A stretch of 64,000 bases of DNA from RSA9 sp036381195. GTDB taxonomy: Bacteria; Gemmatimonadota; Gemmatimonadetes; Longimicrobiales; RSA9. Position numbers and translations under genes: made by a program. Below are positions 1-10,000 of this stretch, piece by piece; position 1 is the stretch's first letter, and each line of letters starts with the position of its first letter. The notes beneath the pieces were generated by a model that was not told the origin of the DNA, did not search any database, and saw nothing but the letters and a program-made list of their open reading frames with translations. The stretch lies in contig DASVDH010000062.1 in NCBI GenBank assembly GCA_036381195.1, forward strand, positions 5,666 to 69,665, read 5' to 3'.

Positions 1-1182
1 GTCGCTGTAGCCGCGGCTGACGACCCGGCCCGCCGCGTCCCGCCGCGGCTCGCTGCGCGCGTCGTAGCCGCGCCGCGTGCCGATGAAGGTCGTGCGGTAG
101 CTCACGCCCTCCTCGGCCTCGATCTCGATCGTGATCCGGTCGCCCTCGCGGCGCACGTCGCGCAGCAGCACGCCCGACGTCGCGTAGAAGTCGCCGCGCT
201 CCAGCGCCGCGATCAGCGCATCGGCGGTCAGCTCCGGCGCCCGTACCATGACCCAGCCCCGCCCCGGGTTGGCGTTCTTCACATCTATCCCGTGGTAGTG
301 ATGCGCATCGTCCGTCGCGAGGCCGAACATGATCTCGCGCCCCTCCGCGAGCCGGTGCGCCAGCAGGATGTCCCACATCCGCTCGGTGCTCGGGTGGACG
401 TCGTCCCCGTCGTTGTGCACCAGCGGGTGGCCGTTGTAGACCTCGAAGAAGCGCTCGCCCTCCAGCGCCATGAGGTCCTCGACCGTGACCGCCCACACGA
501 AGTTGGGGTGGTTCACGTGCGGGAACATCGGCTGATGGGTGCGCTCCCGCTGCGCGAGCACCGCGTCGATGTTGTTCTGGAGCACCTCGCGCACGCTGTT
601 GCCGCCTTGCGGCTCGATCGCCTCCGCGATGTTCGTCGCGTTGACGTGCAGCGGCTTGTCCTCGAACCTGTCGCTGATCTCCTCGCTCTGGATCAGCAGG
701 AACCGTCCCGGCTCCTCGAACAGCGGCCGGTACTCCGCCAGCGTCTTCAACCGAACGCGCAGCGTGTCCCCTCCGAGCCGCTCCGCCACGACCCAGTCGC
801 GGCCGAAGCGCTCGAGGTAGCGGGCGTACGCGCGCGCGGCCTTCCCGCCCGGCGGCACGGTCACCCAGCGCTCGCCCTCGGGCAGCACGTTGTGGTCCGA
901 GATCGCGAGGAAGTGGTAGCCGGCGTTGCGGTACCAGTCCACGATCATCTCGGGGTAGTCGTCCCCATCGCTCCAGAACGAGTGCGTGTGCAGGTTCCCC
1001 TTCCACCAGCGCCCCTGCGGCGCAGGCGCGGCCGCGTCCGCACGCGGGCCCGCATCCGCGTTCGCACCCGGGTCCGCGTCCGCACCGGCGGCGCAGCTCG
1101 CCAGGACGACGAGGAGCCACAGGGGAGCGCTCAGCTCGCCGCGCCTCGCTCCGCTGCGTTTCCGCCCGTGTGTGCCCCGCAT
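1..1182 (-). CDS. PHP-like metal-dependent phosphoesterase lipoprotein (3' end outside window)
   Basis: Partial gene: 394 codons are visible and the C-terminus lies beyond position 1. The start is ATG preceded by a GGAGGGAGGG ribosome site. The N-terminus is a signal peptide ending in a lipobox (LASC, Cys30), followed by an Ala/Asp-rich linker. The mature domain opens with NLHTHSFWSDG (His65, His67) and SDHN (residues 95-98), the first metal-binding motifs of PHP-type phosphoesterases; DDAHHYHG follows later. Such lipoproteins sit in the periplasm or on the outer membrane and are often annotated CehA/McbA-like or PHP-domain proteins; their substrates are mostly unknown. It is the last visible gene of the lacI operon, 77 bp after the symporter, so a role on a released sugar or phosphoester is inferred. 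Confidence 0.8.
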   Translation of the reverse strand, partial: MRGTHGRKRSGARRGELSAPLWLLVVLASCAAGADADPGANADAGPRADAAAPAPQGRWWKGNLHTHSFWSDGDDYPEMIVDWYRNAGYHFLAISDHNVLPEGERWVTVPPGGKAARAYARYLERFGRDWVVAERLGGDTLRVRLKTLAEYRPLFEEPGRFLLIQSEEISDRFEDKPLHVNATNIAEAIEPQGGNSVREVLQNNIDAVLAQRERTHQPMFPHVNHPNFVWAVTVEDLMALEGERFFEVYNGHPLVHNDGDDVHPSTERMWDILLAHRLAEGREIMFGLATDDAHHYHGIDVKNANPGRGWVMVRAPELTADALIAALERGDFYATSGVLLRDVRREGDRITIEIEAEEGVSYRTTFIGTRRGYDARSEPRRDAAGRVVSRGYSD

Positions 1183-1259
1183 GGTCGAACCCTCCCTCCA
1201 GGGATCGCGCCCGGCCTCCTGCCTCACGGCACGCTGCGGTGTGGGTGAGCCCTCCGCGC

Positions 1260-2888
1260 TCACCGCACCGCGTTCGAGAAGTACAGCCACACCAGCCCCA
1301 CCACGGCCACCAGCGCGGCGCTGAGCACCACGTCCTGCACGCGCCAGCGCCGTACGCCCGCCTCGTCGACCGGACGCGCCGGAGTCTGGTAGGTCAGGCC
1401 CGCGATCTGCTGGCGCGCCGGCGGCGACGCGGTGAAGCTGACGAGAACGAGGATCGCCGCACACACCACGAACAGGATCGCCGCGAAGTGCAGGAAGTTG
1501 ATCTCCGCGTAGCCGCGCAGCCAGCCGCTCAGCGCCTCCCGGTTCAGCTCGGCGACCAGCCGGCCCATGCCCAGCACGAACCCGGCGAGCAACGCGGCCA
1601 GCGCGCCGCGCGCGTTCACCCGGTCCCAGAACACGCCCACCAGGAACACCGCCGCGATCGGCGGCGCGATGTACGCCTGCACGCTCTGGATGTACTGGTA
1701 GAGCTGCCCGGACACGCGCTCCATCAACGGGATCCACAGCAGCCCGAGCGCGACCAGCACCGCGGTCGTGACCTGCCCCACCACCACCAGGCGCCGGTCG
1801 GACGCCTTCGGATTCAACTTCTTGTAGACGTCCCAGGTGATCAGCGTGGACGCCGAGTTGAACACGGAGGAGAGCGAGCTCATCAGCGCCGCGAGCAGGC
1901 CCGCGACCACCAGGCCGCGCAGCCCCACGGGCAGCAGCGCGCCCACGAGCGCCGGCAGCGCCTCGTCCGGGCGGCCCAGCGCGAGCCGCCCCTGCTGCGC
2001 CAGCGCGTACGCGATCAGCCCCGGAACCACGAAGATGAACACCGGCAGGACCTTCAGGTACCCGGCGAAGATGGCGCCCCGGCGCGCGTGCCCTTGCCCG
2101 TGCGCCGCCAGCACGCGCTGCACGATGAACTGGTCCGTGCACCAGTACCAGATCCCCAGGATCGGCGCGCCCAGCAGGATCCCCGTCCACGGGAACGCGG
2201 GGTCCGTCCTCGGCTTCCACATGTTCAGGAACTCCGGGCCGACCGCCTCCGTCAGCGCACCCCAGCCGCCCAGCGCGGACAGCCCGACCAGCGTCACCGC
2301 GACGGAGCCTCCGATCAGCACGAACATCTGGAACAGGTCCGTGTAGAGCACCGCGCGCAGGCCGCCGAAGATCGTGTACAGGCCGGTGATCACCACCACG
2401 ACCAGCGCGCCGGTCCAGAAGTCCACGCCCATCAACGCCTCGAACACGATCCCGCCCGCCGCGATCGTGACCGAGATCTTCGTGAGCACGTACCCGATGA
2501 TGGAGACCACGGCGAGGTACCAGCGCGCGCCCGCCGAGTAGCGCCGCTCCAGGAACTCCGGCATCGTGTACACGCCGCTGGCCAGGTAGAACGGCACAAA
2601 TACCCAGCCCAGCAGCAGCAGGATCAGGGAGGCGAGGATCTCGAACTGGCCGACCGCCACGCCGCTCGCCGCCCCAGTCCCCGCGAGCCCCACGAGGTGC
2701 TCCGACCCGATGTTCGACGCGAACAGCGACCCGCCCACCACGAACCAGCCCGCGTCCCGGCCCGCCAGGAAGTAGCCGGCCGAGCTCTCGCGCGTCTTCT
2801 CGCGCCAGGTCGACCAGATGGCGACGCCGAACACGAGCAGGAAGTAGGCAATGACGACGATCCAGTCCAAGGCGGCGAGGTGGTTCAC
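1260..2888 (-). CDS. SSS-family sodium/solute symporter (SGLT-like)
   Basis: A 542-residue polytopic inner-membrane protein of the sodium:solute symporter family, which couples Na+ entry to uptake of sugars or other small solutes. About 13-14 hydrophobic segments run through the protein. SGLT hallmarks visible are the N-terminal LDWIVVIAYF helix, the GYFLAGRDAGW segment, SLFASNIGSEH in TM2, and the GGLRAVLYTD loop. A longer frame opens at 2906, but AGGAGG lies at 2895-2900 six bases before GTG 2888, so 2888 is the likely start. It follows the FGE gene in the lacI operon and probably imports the mono- or disaccharides released by the upstream hydrolases. The exact substrate cannot be told from sequence. 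Confidence 0.88.
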   Translation of the reverse strand: MNHLAALDWIVVIAYFLLVFGVAIWSTWREKTRESSAGYFLAGRDAGWFVVGGSLFASNIGSEHLVGLAGTGAASGVAVGQFEILASLILLLLGWVFVPFYLASGVYTMPEFLERRYSAGARWYLAVVSIIGYVLTKISVTIAAGGIVFEALMGVDFWTGALVVVVITGLYTIFGGLRAVLYTDLFQMFVLIGGSVAVTLVGLSALGGWGALTEAVGPEFLNMWKPRTDPAFPWTGILLGAPILGIWYWCTDQFIVQRVLAAHGQGHARRGAIFAGYLKVLPVFIFVVPGLIAYALAQQGRLALGRPDEALPALVGALLPVGLRGLVVAGLLAALMSSLSSVFNSASTLITWDVYKKLNPKASDRRLVVVGQVTTAVLVALGLLWIPLMERVSGQLYQYIQSVQAYIAPPIAAVFLVGVFWDRVNARGALAALLAGFVLGMGRLVAELNREALSGWLRGYAEINFLHFAAILFVVCAAILVLVSFTASPPARQQIAGLTYQTPARPVDEAGVRRWRVQDVVLSAALVAVVGLVWLYFSNAVR

Positions 2889-3065
2889 GGCCGTCCTCCT
2901 GGGCACGTGGGGACGATCACGGCTCCCGGCGCGCGGGCCGGCGAAACGGCGCGCGCAAGGCCGGGGCGATTCCAGGGCGCGGATGAGGGCCGGCCCATGC
3001 CCGCGGGCGCGGACGGCGCCGGCCCGGGCGCGGCGGCTCTACGGTGGAGGGGGCGGCGCCCCCGG

Positions 3066-4016
3066 TCAACCCGGCGCGTCCTTCGCCAGCCGGAAGCCGA
3101 CGTGGAACAGCGCCGTCTCCGGCGTCGAATGGCTGCGCGCGGAGACGCGGTACCCGCGGCAGAACGTCGGGCTACAGAGGAAGGAGCCGCCCCGCTGCAC
3201 CTTCTCGCCGGCCGCCGTCTCCCGGAACGGCCGGCCTCGCTCCGCGTAGGGGCGGAACCAGTCCGCCGTCCACTCCCACACGTTGCCGCCCATGTCCGCG
3301 AGCCCGAGCTCGGTCGTGCCGAAGGCGCCCACTGGCGACGTGTAGAGATAGCCATCCTCCAGGGTGTTGCCGTCCGGGAACGCCCCCTGCCACGTGTTCG
3401 CGTGATGCCTGCCGCCCTCCCGCAGCGACGAGCCCCACGGGTAGGGGCCGGGCGCGTTCCGCGCGCCGCGCGCCGCGTGCTCCCACTCGATCTCCGTGGG
3501 CAGCCGCTTGCCCACCCAGCGCGCGTACGCGACGGCATCGTTCCACGAGACCTGCGTGACCGGATGGTCGTCCGGTGCCTCGGGGCCGTCCGGGCCCAGC
3601 GGCCGGCGCCAGGTCGCGCCGCGCACCAGTCGCCATTCGCCCGTCCGCACATCGTAGACGCCCGCATCCCCCAGCCGCTCCGCATCCGTCACGTAGCCGG
3701 TCGCCTCGACGAACGCGCGGAACTGCGCCACCGTCACCGGGTGCACGTCCAGGAAGAACGGCTCGACCCACGTCTCGAACACGGGTCGCTCTTCGGGCGG
3801 GCCGTCCTCCGAGCCGATCCGCGCGATGCCGCCCGGCACGTAGACCATGCCCTCGGGAACCACGACGCCCGGCGGCGGACCCCTGCGCGCCGCGCCCGGA
3901 TCGCCTGCCGCGCCCGCATCGCCGGCGCGCGTCGGCCACGCACGGAGCGCGAGGCCCGCCGCCGCCGCGCCCACCAGCGCGCCCAGGCCGAGCGCGGCCA
4001 CCCGCCGCCCGCGCAT
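3066..4016 (-). CDS. Formylglycine-generating enzyme (sulfatase-activating), membrane-anchored or exported
   Basis: A 316-residue FGE/SUMF1 family protein. FGE oxidises the Cys of the CxPxR motif of type I sulfatases to C-alpha-formylglycine. The C-terminal core has WSTADMGGN-like GLADMGGNVWEWT and the active-site segment RGGSFLCSPTFC, with both catalytic cysteines (about 281 and 286) spaced as in characterised FGEs. The family N-terminal motif PGG...IGSEDGPPEERP is also present. The start ATG overlaps the stop of the upstream sulfatase by one base (TGATG at 4014-4018), so the pair is translationally coupled and the client is almost certainly that sulfatase. Unusually for bacterial FGE, residues 6-27 form a hydrophobic signal or anchor, suggesting work at or outside the inner membrane. 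Confidence 0.92.
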   Translation of the reverse strand: MRGRRVAALGLGALVGAAAAGLALRAWPTRAGDAGAAGDPGAARRGPPPGVVVPEGMVYVPGGIARIGSEDGPPEERPVFETWVEPFFLDVHPVTVAQFRAFVEATGYVTDAERLGDAGVYDVRTGEWRLVRGATWRRPLGPDGPEAPDDHPVTQVSWNDAVAYARWVGKRLPTEIEWEHAARGARNAPGPYPWGSSLREGGRHHANTWQGAFPDGNTLEDGYLYTSPVGAFGTTELGLADMGGNVWEWTADWFRPYAERGRPFRETAAGEKVQRGGSFLCSPTFCRGYRVSARSHSTPETALFHVGFRLAKDAPG

Positions 4017-5527
4017 CACGGCCGCTTCCGCTCCGCCGCCTGCCAGTTGCCCCGCCGCACCGGCACGCGCATGCCGTCCGTCGCCTCCAGAAGGTCCCAC
4101 AGCCGATCGCGCATCGCCTCGACGCGGGAACGATACGCCGGCACGTGGATCAGGTTGATGCGCTCCTCCGGATCCGTCTCGAGATCGTAGAGCTCACTGA
4201 GATCCCAGATCCCGTGGTAGAAGATGTACTTGTAGCGTCCATCCCGCAGCGCGAAAGTCGTCGGCGTGTGCGGGAACGCGTACTCCCAGTAGTACTCGTA
4301 CAGCAGCTCGCTGTCCCACTCGCCCGCCCGGCCCGTCAGCACCGGCAGGATCGAGCGGCCGTCCACCACGCCGCGCGGCCGCACCCCCGCCAGCTCGAGC
4401 ACGGTCGGCGCGATGTCGATGTTTCGGACGAGCTCCTCGGGCGCGGAGCCCGGTGCGATGAAGCCCGGCGCCCATGCCAGCATCGGGATGCGGATGGATT
4501 CCTCGTACGCGTGCCGCTTGTCGATCAGCCCGTGCTCGCCGAGGGAGAAGCCGTTGTCGCTCATGTAGAGCACCAGCGTGCTCGAGGCCAGGCCGGACTG
4601 CCGCAGGAACTCCAGCACGCGGCCGATGCTCTCGTCCAGCGCCAGCAGCGTCTCCGCGTAGCGGCGGTAGAACGTGTCGAAGTCCAGGGCCCCGTGGTAC
4701 GCGTAGTCCACGCCGTGCCAGCCGAAGCGCTGGTCGTAGACCCAGCGCGGCTTCCCCCGATAATTGGATTCGGTGTTCGCCATCGTCGCCGGATAGGGGA
4801 TCGGCGCGTCCCGGTACCGGCCCGCGTGCCGCTCCGCCGGCACGAACTCCGCGTGCACCGCCTTGTGTGAGAGGATCAGCAGGAACGGCTGCTGCCGCCC
4901 GTTCGTGGCTTGCCGGCCCAGCCACTCGAGCGCGAAGTCCGTGAGGATGTCCGTCGTGTAGCCCTTCACCTGCCGGCGCTCGCCGTTCACGTTCAGCACC
5001 GGATCCACGTAGACGCCCTGGCCGCGAAAGCTGACCCAGTAGTCGAAGCCCGGCCGCGGGTCGTCCGCTTCCTCGCCCATGTGCCACTTGCCGATGAACG
5101 CCGTGCGCCACCCCGCCCGCTGCAGCAGCTCCGGGAAGAACGTGGTGCCCGGCGGGATGGGCGACGTGTTGTCCACCACGCCGTGCCGGTGCGCGTACTG
5201 CCCCGTCAGGATGGATGCGCGGCTGGGCGAGCACAGCGACGTCGTGACGAACGCGTTGCGCACATGCGCGCCCTCCGCGGCCATGCGGTCCAGCTCGGGC
5301 GTCTCGAGCCACTCCGGCGCGCCGGGCATGAAGCCCATGAAGTCGTAGCGGTGGTCGTCGCTCAGGATGAGGATGACGTTGCGCGGCCGCTGCGCCACCG
5401 CCGGGCGGGGCAGCATCGCGGGCAACGCGAGCACCAGGGCGGCCGCGAGCATCGCGCGCCAGCCGCGCAGGGCCGCGGCGAGGGCGGACGTGCGCCGGCC
5501 AGCCGACATCGGTCCTGCTGCACTCAC
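4016..5527 (-). CDS. Secreted type I (Cys-type) sulfatase
   Basis: A 503-residue alkaline-phosphatase-superfamily sulfatase that hydrolyses sulfate esters, probably from a polysaccharide. It has a Sec signal peptide ending near AVA|Q (residue 46), metal-binding DD (57-58) in ILSDDHRYD, the formylglycine motif C99-S-P-S-R103, GKWH at 146-149, and SDNG with Asp324/Asn325 as further metal ligands. A longer frame opens upstream, but GTG 5527 overlaps the stop of the preceding glucanase gene (GTGA) and has GGGGAGG in front, so it is chosen; ATG 5509 is an alternative. The Cys-type motif requires FGE, which is encoded immediately downstream with a TGATG overlap. The substrate class (S1 subfamily) was not determined. 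Confidence 0.93.
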   Translation of the reverse strand: MSAAGPMSAGRRTSALAAALRGWRAMLAAALVLALPAMLPRPAVAQRPRNVILILSDDHRYDFMGFMPGAPEWLETPELDRMAAEGAHVRNAFVTTSLCSPSRASILTGQYAHRHGVVDNTSPIPPGTTFFPELLQRAGWRTAFIGKWHMGEEADDPRPGFDYWVSFRGQGVYVDPVLNVNGERRQVKGYTTDILTDFALEWLGRQATNGRQQPFLLILSHKAVHAEFVPAERHAGRYRDAPIPYPATMANTESNYRGKPRWVYDQRFGWHGVDYAYHGALDFDTFYRRYAETLLALDESIGRVLEFLRQSGLASSTLVLYMSDNGFSLGEHGLIDKRHAYEESIRIPMLAWAPGFIAPGSAPEELVRNIDIAPTVLELAGVRPRGVVDGRSILPVLTGRAGEWDSELLYEYYWEYAFPHTPTTFALRDGRYKYIFYHGIWDLSELYDLETDPEERINLIHVPAYRSRVEAMRDRLWDLLEATDGMRVPVRRGNWQAAERKRP

Positions 5528-6936
5528 CCGCACCTCCCCTCCAGCCAGCCGCCCGTGAACCCGGCGCGGCACAGCCCACGCACGACGTACGGGCTCCGTT
5601 TCATCAGCTCCCACACGAAGCCGTTGCGGTAGTTCTCGATCATCAGCACGATCGGCCCTTGGTCAATGCCGAGGTAGTCCGTGTTGAACCAGCCGACGCC
5701 CGGCACGCGCGTCCCACGCTCCGGCGTGAGCTCGACATGGCCCAGCGTCGGGTTGAACGAGTCCAGGAAGCCGTAGCGCTGGTAGAGGTGCTCGCCGTAG
5801 CGGTCACGCATCGCACGCAGCACCGGGGTCGTGACCTCCGGCGCGAACGGGATCGAGCCGGCTACCGCCGTGGGGGCCAGCGTGCCGTCATCGCGGATGT
5901 CGCCGGCCGCCGCGCCCCGCGCCCAGTACCTGCGGAACCTGCGCTCCTCGCCGTTCACCTCGAGCGTCGCGCTCAGCGGGCCGTCGCTCGCCGTCAGCCC
6001 CCAGCCGTCCTCGCCGTAGCCCTTCCAGCCCATGGGGTTGTCGATCGCGTACGCGCGCTGCGCCAGCGTCGCGCGCCGCGAGTTCTCGAAGTAGTCGATT
6101 CCCCGCTCCCGCATGTACGCGTCCTGGATCCCGCGGAAGTCGATCCACACGTGCGAGTACTGGTGCCCGAACAGCGGCGCGAAGTTGACGTGCTCCTGGC
6201 CGTAGAAGTCCGCCCACCTGTATGTGCTCGTGAACGCCTGCCACGCAGACTCGTCGATCGGGTGCGTGGGTGAGCCCAGCGCCAGCAGGTACAGCAGCAT
6301 CGCCTCGTTGTAACCCCGGTAATCGTGCGGGCTCAGTCCCCGCTCCGGCCGCCACGCCATCGCGATCAGCGGCGCGCGCGGCTGCATCCACGTCCACTCG
6401 ACGCGGCGGTACAGCGAATCCGCGAGCGCGCGGATCTCCACCTCCTCCGGCTCCGTCCCGTCGAAGTACACTTGAGCGCACAGCACGCCGAGCATGAGCA
6501 GCGCTGTGTCGATCGAGGATAGCTCCGACGTCTTGTGACGGAGCCCCGTCTCCATGTCCAGGAAATGGTAGAAGAATCCGTGGTAGCCCGCAGCACCCTC
6601 GGGCTGTGGCCCCTGCGGCGCTCTCCAGAGGAAGCGCAGCGTGGCCAGCGTCCGTTCGCGCGCCTGCTCGCGGCTGACGTAGCCCCGCTCCACGCCGACC
6701 GTGTAGGCCGTGAGCCCGAAGCCGACCGCCGCGATGCTCGAAAACGACGGCGTCGGCCAGCGGTCCGGCACCAGCCCGTTCGCGGCGTTCGCCGTCTCCC
6801 AGAAGAAGTCGAACGTGCGCCGCTGGAGGTCCTCGAGGAACGGGTCCAGCGTGCGCTCGTCCGCTGAGGGTGACGGACCCGCCGAGCAGGCGAGGAGGGG
6901 GAGCAGGACGAGCGTGGCGAGCCGACTGCGTGGCAT
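5524..6936 (-). CDS. PF10091 glucoamylase-like/GH144-type beta-glucanase lipoprotein
   Basis: A 470-residue lipoprotein (lipobox LLAC, Cys17) of the Glycoamylase PF10091 family, an (alpha/alpha)6 barrel that includes GH144 endo-beta-1,2-glucanases. Visible family segments are RRTFDFFWE near the N-terminus, PTPSFSSIAAVGFGLTAY, GFFYHFLDMETG, SSIDTALLMLG, GYNEAMLLYLLALGSP, FGHQYSHVWIDFRG and DNPMGWKGYGEDGWGLTASDGP. Members cleave beta-1,2-glucan (sophorooligosaccharides), although PF10091 also contains proteins of untested specificity. ATG 6936 is preceded by GGAGG eight bases upstream. The gene overlaps the sulfatase start by 4 bp (GTGA) and follows the TonB-dependent receptor after a hairpin. 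An outer-membrane or periplasmic endo-hydrolase role in the operon is inferred. Confidence 0.85.
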   Translation of the reverse strand: MPRSRLATLVLLPLLACSAGPSPSADERTLDPFLEDLQRRTFDFFWETANAANGLVPDRWPTPSFSSIAAVGFGLTAYTVGVERGYVSREQARERTLATLRFLWRAPQGPQPEGAAGYHGFFYHFLDMETGLRHKTSELSSIDTALLMLGVLCAQVYFDGTEPEEVEIRALADSLYRRVEWTWMQPRAPLIAMAWRPERGLSPHDYRGYNEAMLLYLLALGSPTHPIDESAWQAFTSTYRWADFYGQEHVNFAPLFGHQYSHVWIDFRGIQDAYMRERGIDYFENSRRATLAQRAYAIDNPMGWKGYGEDGWGLTASDGPLSATLEVNGEERRFRRYWARGAAAGDIRDDGTLAPTAVAGSIPFAPEVTTPVLRAMRDRYGEHLYQRYGFLDSFNPTLGHVELTPERGTRVPGVGWFNTDYLGIDQGPIVLMIENYRNGFVWELMKRSPYVVRGLCRAGFTGGWLEGRCG

Positions 6937-6960
6937 CAGGTGGTCCTCCGCGGGGAAACA

Positions 6961-6995
6961 GCGCCCCCGCCCCGGTGCGACTGGAGCGGGGGCGC
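6961..6995 (-). terminator. Hairpin between receptor and glucanase genes
   Basis: A perfect 10-bp inverted repeat (GCGCCCCCGC / GCGGGGGCGC, 15-nt loop) starts 12 bp past the TonB-dependent receptor stop and ends 25 bp before the glucanase start. There is no U-tract, so it may be an attenuator or an mRNA-stabilising stem that lowers expression of the downstream enzymes relative to the receptor, not a full terminator. Confidence 0.5.
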
Positions 6996-7006
6996 AACGC
7001 GTCAAG

Positions 7007-10000
7007 TCAGAAGGAGTAGCGCATGCCGAACTGGAAGCGCCGGGGCGCGCCGAACTGACGCGGGTCGGTGATCACGCTCGTGGGCGTCCCGAGGTTCGGA
7101 TTCCGCTGCACCACCACCTGCCCGTCCACGATCTGATACGTGCCGTAGCTGAGGTCGTACCCGTTGAAGTTCTCGAAATTGAAGACGTTGAACACCTCGG
7201 CGATCAATGCAACCTGCTGCCCCCGGAACGTCGGGAAGCGCTTCTCGAGGCGCAGGTCGACGTTGCGGAACGCCCAGGCATCCGGAATGATGAACGAGTG
7301 CTTCTCGGGCCGGAACCAGTTGCGGCCCTTGCCCTCCGGCCAGTCGTTCCCGCCCATGCAGTCCTGGTTGCCGTGCGTGCAGTTGTTCGTGCCCGGCCCG
7401 AAGCCGATGGTCGCGTTGTACGGTGTACCTGAACCCAGGGTGATGAAGCCGCTGAAGCGAATATCGAACGGTAGCCCCACGATCCAGTTGGCCGTCACGC
7501 GATGCCGCTCATCCTCGTTAGACGGGTACCGCGCCAGGGTAGCGGGAACGAACTCGTTCAGCGTGCCGAACCGGTCATGCGGATTCGTGTTCTGCTCGGC
7601 CCGGCCGAGCGTGTAGGCGAACTGGAAGCCCCAGCGCGACTCCTCCGTGTAGCGCTTCTCCGCCTTCAGGTACAGGGCGTCGTACCAGTTGCGCCCCTCG
7701 TGCGTCGACACGAACAGGTTCGACCAGTGGTTGTCCGGGGCTGCCTCGCAGCAGCTCCCGTCCGGCCGCCGGTTGGCACGCATCATCGTCAGGAAGTTGT
7801 AGCCGCGCACGCCCGTGTAGTTGACGGTGAAGTTGTACTCGCCGAACGCCTGCCGCACACCCAGGGTGAAATGATGTGTCTTCGGCGGCTTGATGTCGTT
7901 GGCGTACAGGTGCAGCTCACTAGCCGGCGGGTTGGCCGCCTCCGTCAGGATCGCCTCCAGGCCCTCGCGGCTCATGTACCGATCCTCCCACCGGATCGTC
8001 GGCGTACCGTTGGGCAGCGGCTCGCCATCCGCCGAGAACCGGTAGGTGTACGTGTCGTACCGGCCGCGCTGGATCTCGCTGATGAAGTTGCCGACCCGGT
8101 TCCGGTCGTAGTACACGCCGAATCCGCCGAATAGCACCGTCTGCTGATCGCCGCGGACGTCGTACGAGAAGCCGAAGCGCGGCTGGATCGCGCCCGTGAA
8201 CGGCTTGCGCTGCGTCCCGTCCGTGGTGTAGCGATCGAGGTCGCAAATCAGTTGCCGGGCCAGCACCTTCGGATCGCTGCTCTGGGTGCCGCAGGGAAGG
8301 GTCGCGACGTACGCCTCGAGCGCCGCCCGCGTCTCCGGCGGCGTCACGTGCTCGTTGTTCGACTCGTTGGTCTCGTAATCCCACCGCACGCCGAGGTTGA
8401 GCGTGAGTCGCGGCGACACGGCCCAATCGTCCTGCACGTAGATACCGATCTGCCGGTTGTCGATCACGACGCCGGGCGTGCCAAAGCCTGCCCGCGCCTC
8501 GACGGGGAACGCGTAGTCGTTCCTCGAGTCGAAGATGAACTGCGGCCTGATGTAATTGGTCTGGTTGATGTCGTAGCTGACGAAGTCGACGTTCGCGCCA
8601 ACCTTGAACACGTGGTCACCGAGCCACCCCGGCAGCGTGTAGCTCAGGTCGTTCCGGAAACTCAGACGCCTCTGCTCCCAGTCCTGCGAACAGCAGCGCG
8701 CGCCGTCCGAGAGGACGTGCTGCCCGTTCACCTGCCAGATGATGTTGAAGGGCTCGTCCGTGTCCTGTACGGGATTCCATTTGTAGGTCTGATAGCTGAC
8801 GCCGAACTCGTTGAGCCAGGAGCCCTTCGCGAACTGGTATTTCCCGGCGAAGGTGTTGATGTCGTTGACGAACCGGGTGGCCGCGGAGCGCGCGTTCGCA
8901 CCGCCGAAGTCCCGCAGGTCGTACTCATCGCGGATGTTGGCGCTCACCTCGAACCGATGGGGCGAGCCGATCGAAGGCACGTAGGTCAGCTTGCCGAAGT
9001 ACAGGTTCGAGCGCACCGGGCCGTTGAAGTTCCCCTCCTCCTGACGGAGCTGGTCGAACAGGTCGGGACGCACCTCCTGGAGCGCCTGCCGGTTGTTGAG
9101 CGTGACCGTTACGCCGCGGTTGACGTGGTTCCCTTCGTACGTGCCGAAGAAGAACAGCCGGTCCCGGATGAGGGGTCCGCCGAGGCTGAACCCGCCCTGC
9201 AGCTTGTCACGCTTCGGGCGCTCCGGGCAAACGTAGTTCGGATCCGCCGCCTTGTTGTCGTTGCAGCGCTTTATCGTGAAGAAGTCCTCCGCGACCAGAC
9301 TGTTGTTCTGCCCGAAGAGGAAGAACTCGCCGTGCCACTCGTTCGTCCCCGACTTGGTCGTCGCCGAAATGATCGCACTGGTCGCCTTGTGGTACTCGGC
9401 CTTGTACTGCTGCGTGATGACGCGGAACTCCTGGATGGCCGCCTGCGGGAACGGATTCCCCTGACTCGCGTCCTGTCCGACCACGCCCCCGACGAGCATG
9501 TCGTTCTTGAAGCTGATGCCGTCCAGGAAGACGTTCATATTGTTCGGGCTCTGCGCGCCGCTGGTGATGCTGCCGCCCTGCGAGCGAACGCCGGGAGCCA
9601 GGAGCGCCAGCGAGAGGAAGTTGCGATCGTTGATCGGAATGTTCTGGATCTGCTCCAGCGTGATGTTCGTCGCCACCTCCGGCGTCGTGGTCTCCACGCC
9701 GCGCTCGGCCTGCACGGCGATCGCCTCGAGCGCGATCGCCTGCTCGGCGAGGCCGAACTCGACGTTGAGCGTCTGGCCGATCAGCAGCCGCACCGGCCGC
9801 TCCTGCTCCCCGTAGCCGAGCGACGAGACCCGCACCAGGTAGCGGCCCGGCGGCAGGCCGGGCAGGTTGTAGAAGCCCGTCGAGGTGGTGATCGCCGTCC
9901 GCTGGAAGTTCGTCTCGACCTGCGTCGCCACCACATTGGCGCCGACCACCGCCGCCCCCTGCTGGTCCCGCACGAAGCCGCGGATCGTCCCCGTGCTCGT

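Noticed and set aside
1170..4190. Long plus-strand open frame opposite the symporter and FGE genes
   Set aside because: It mirrors real minus-strand genes in very GC-rich DNA, has no recognisable domain, and is Arg/His/Pro-rich. The minus-strand genes have motifs and ribosome sites.
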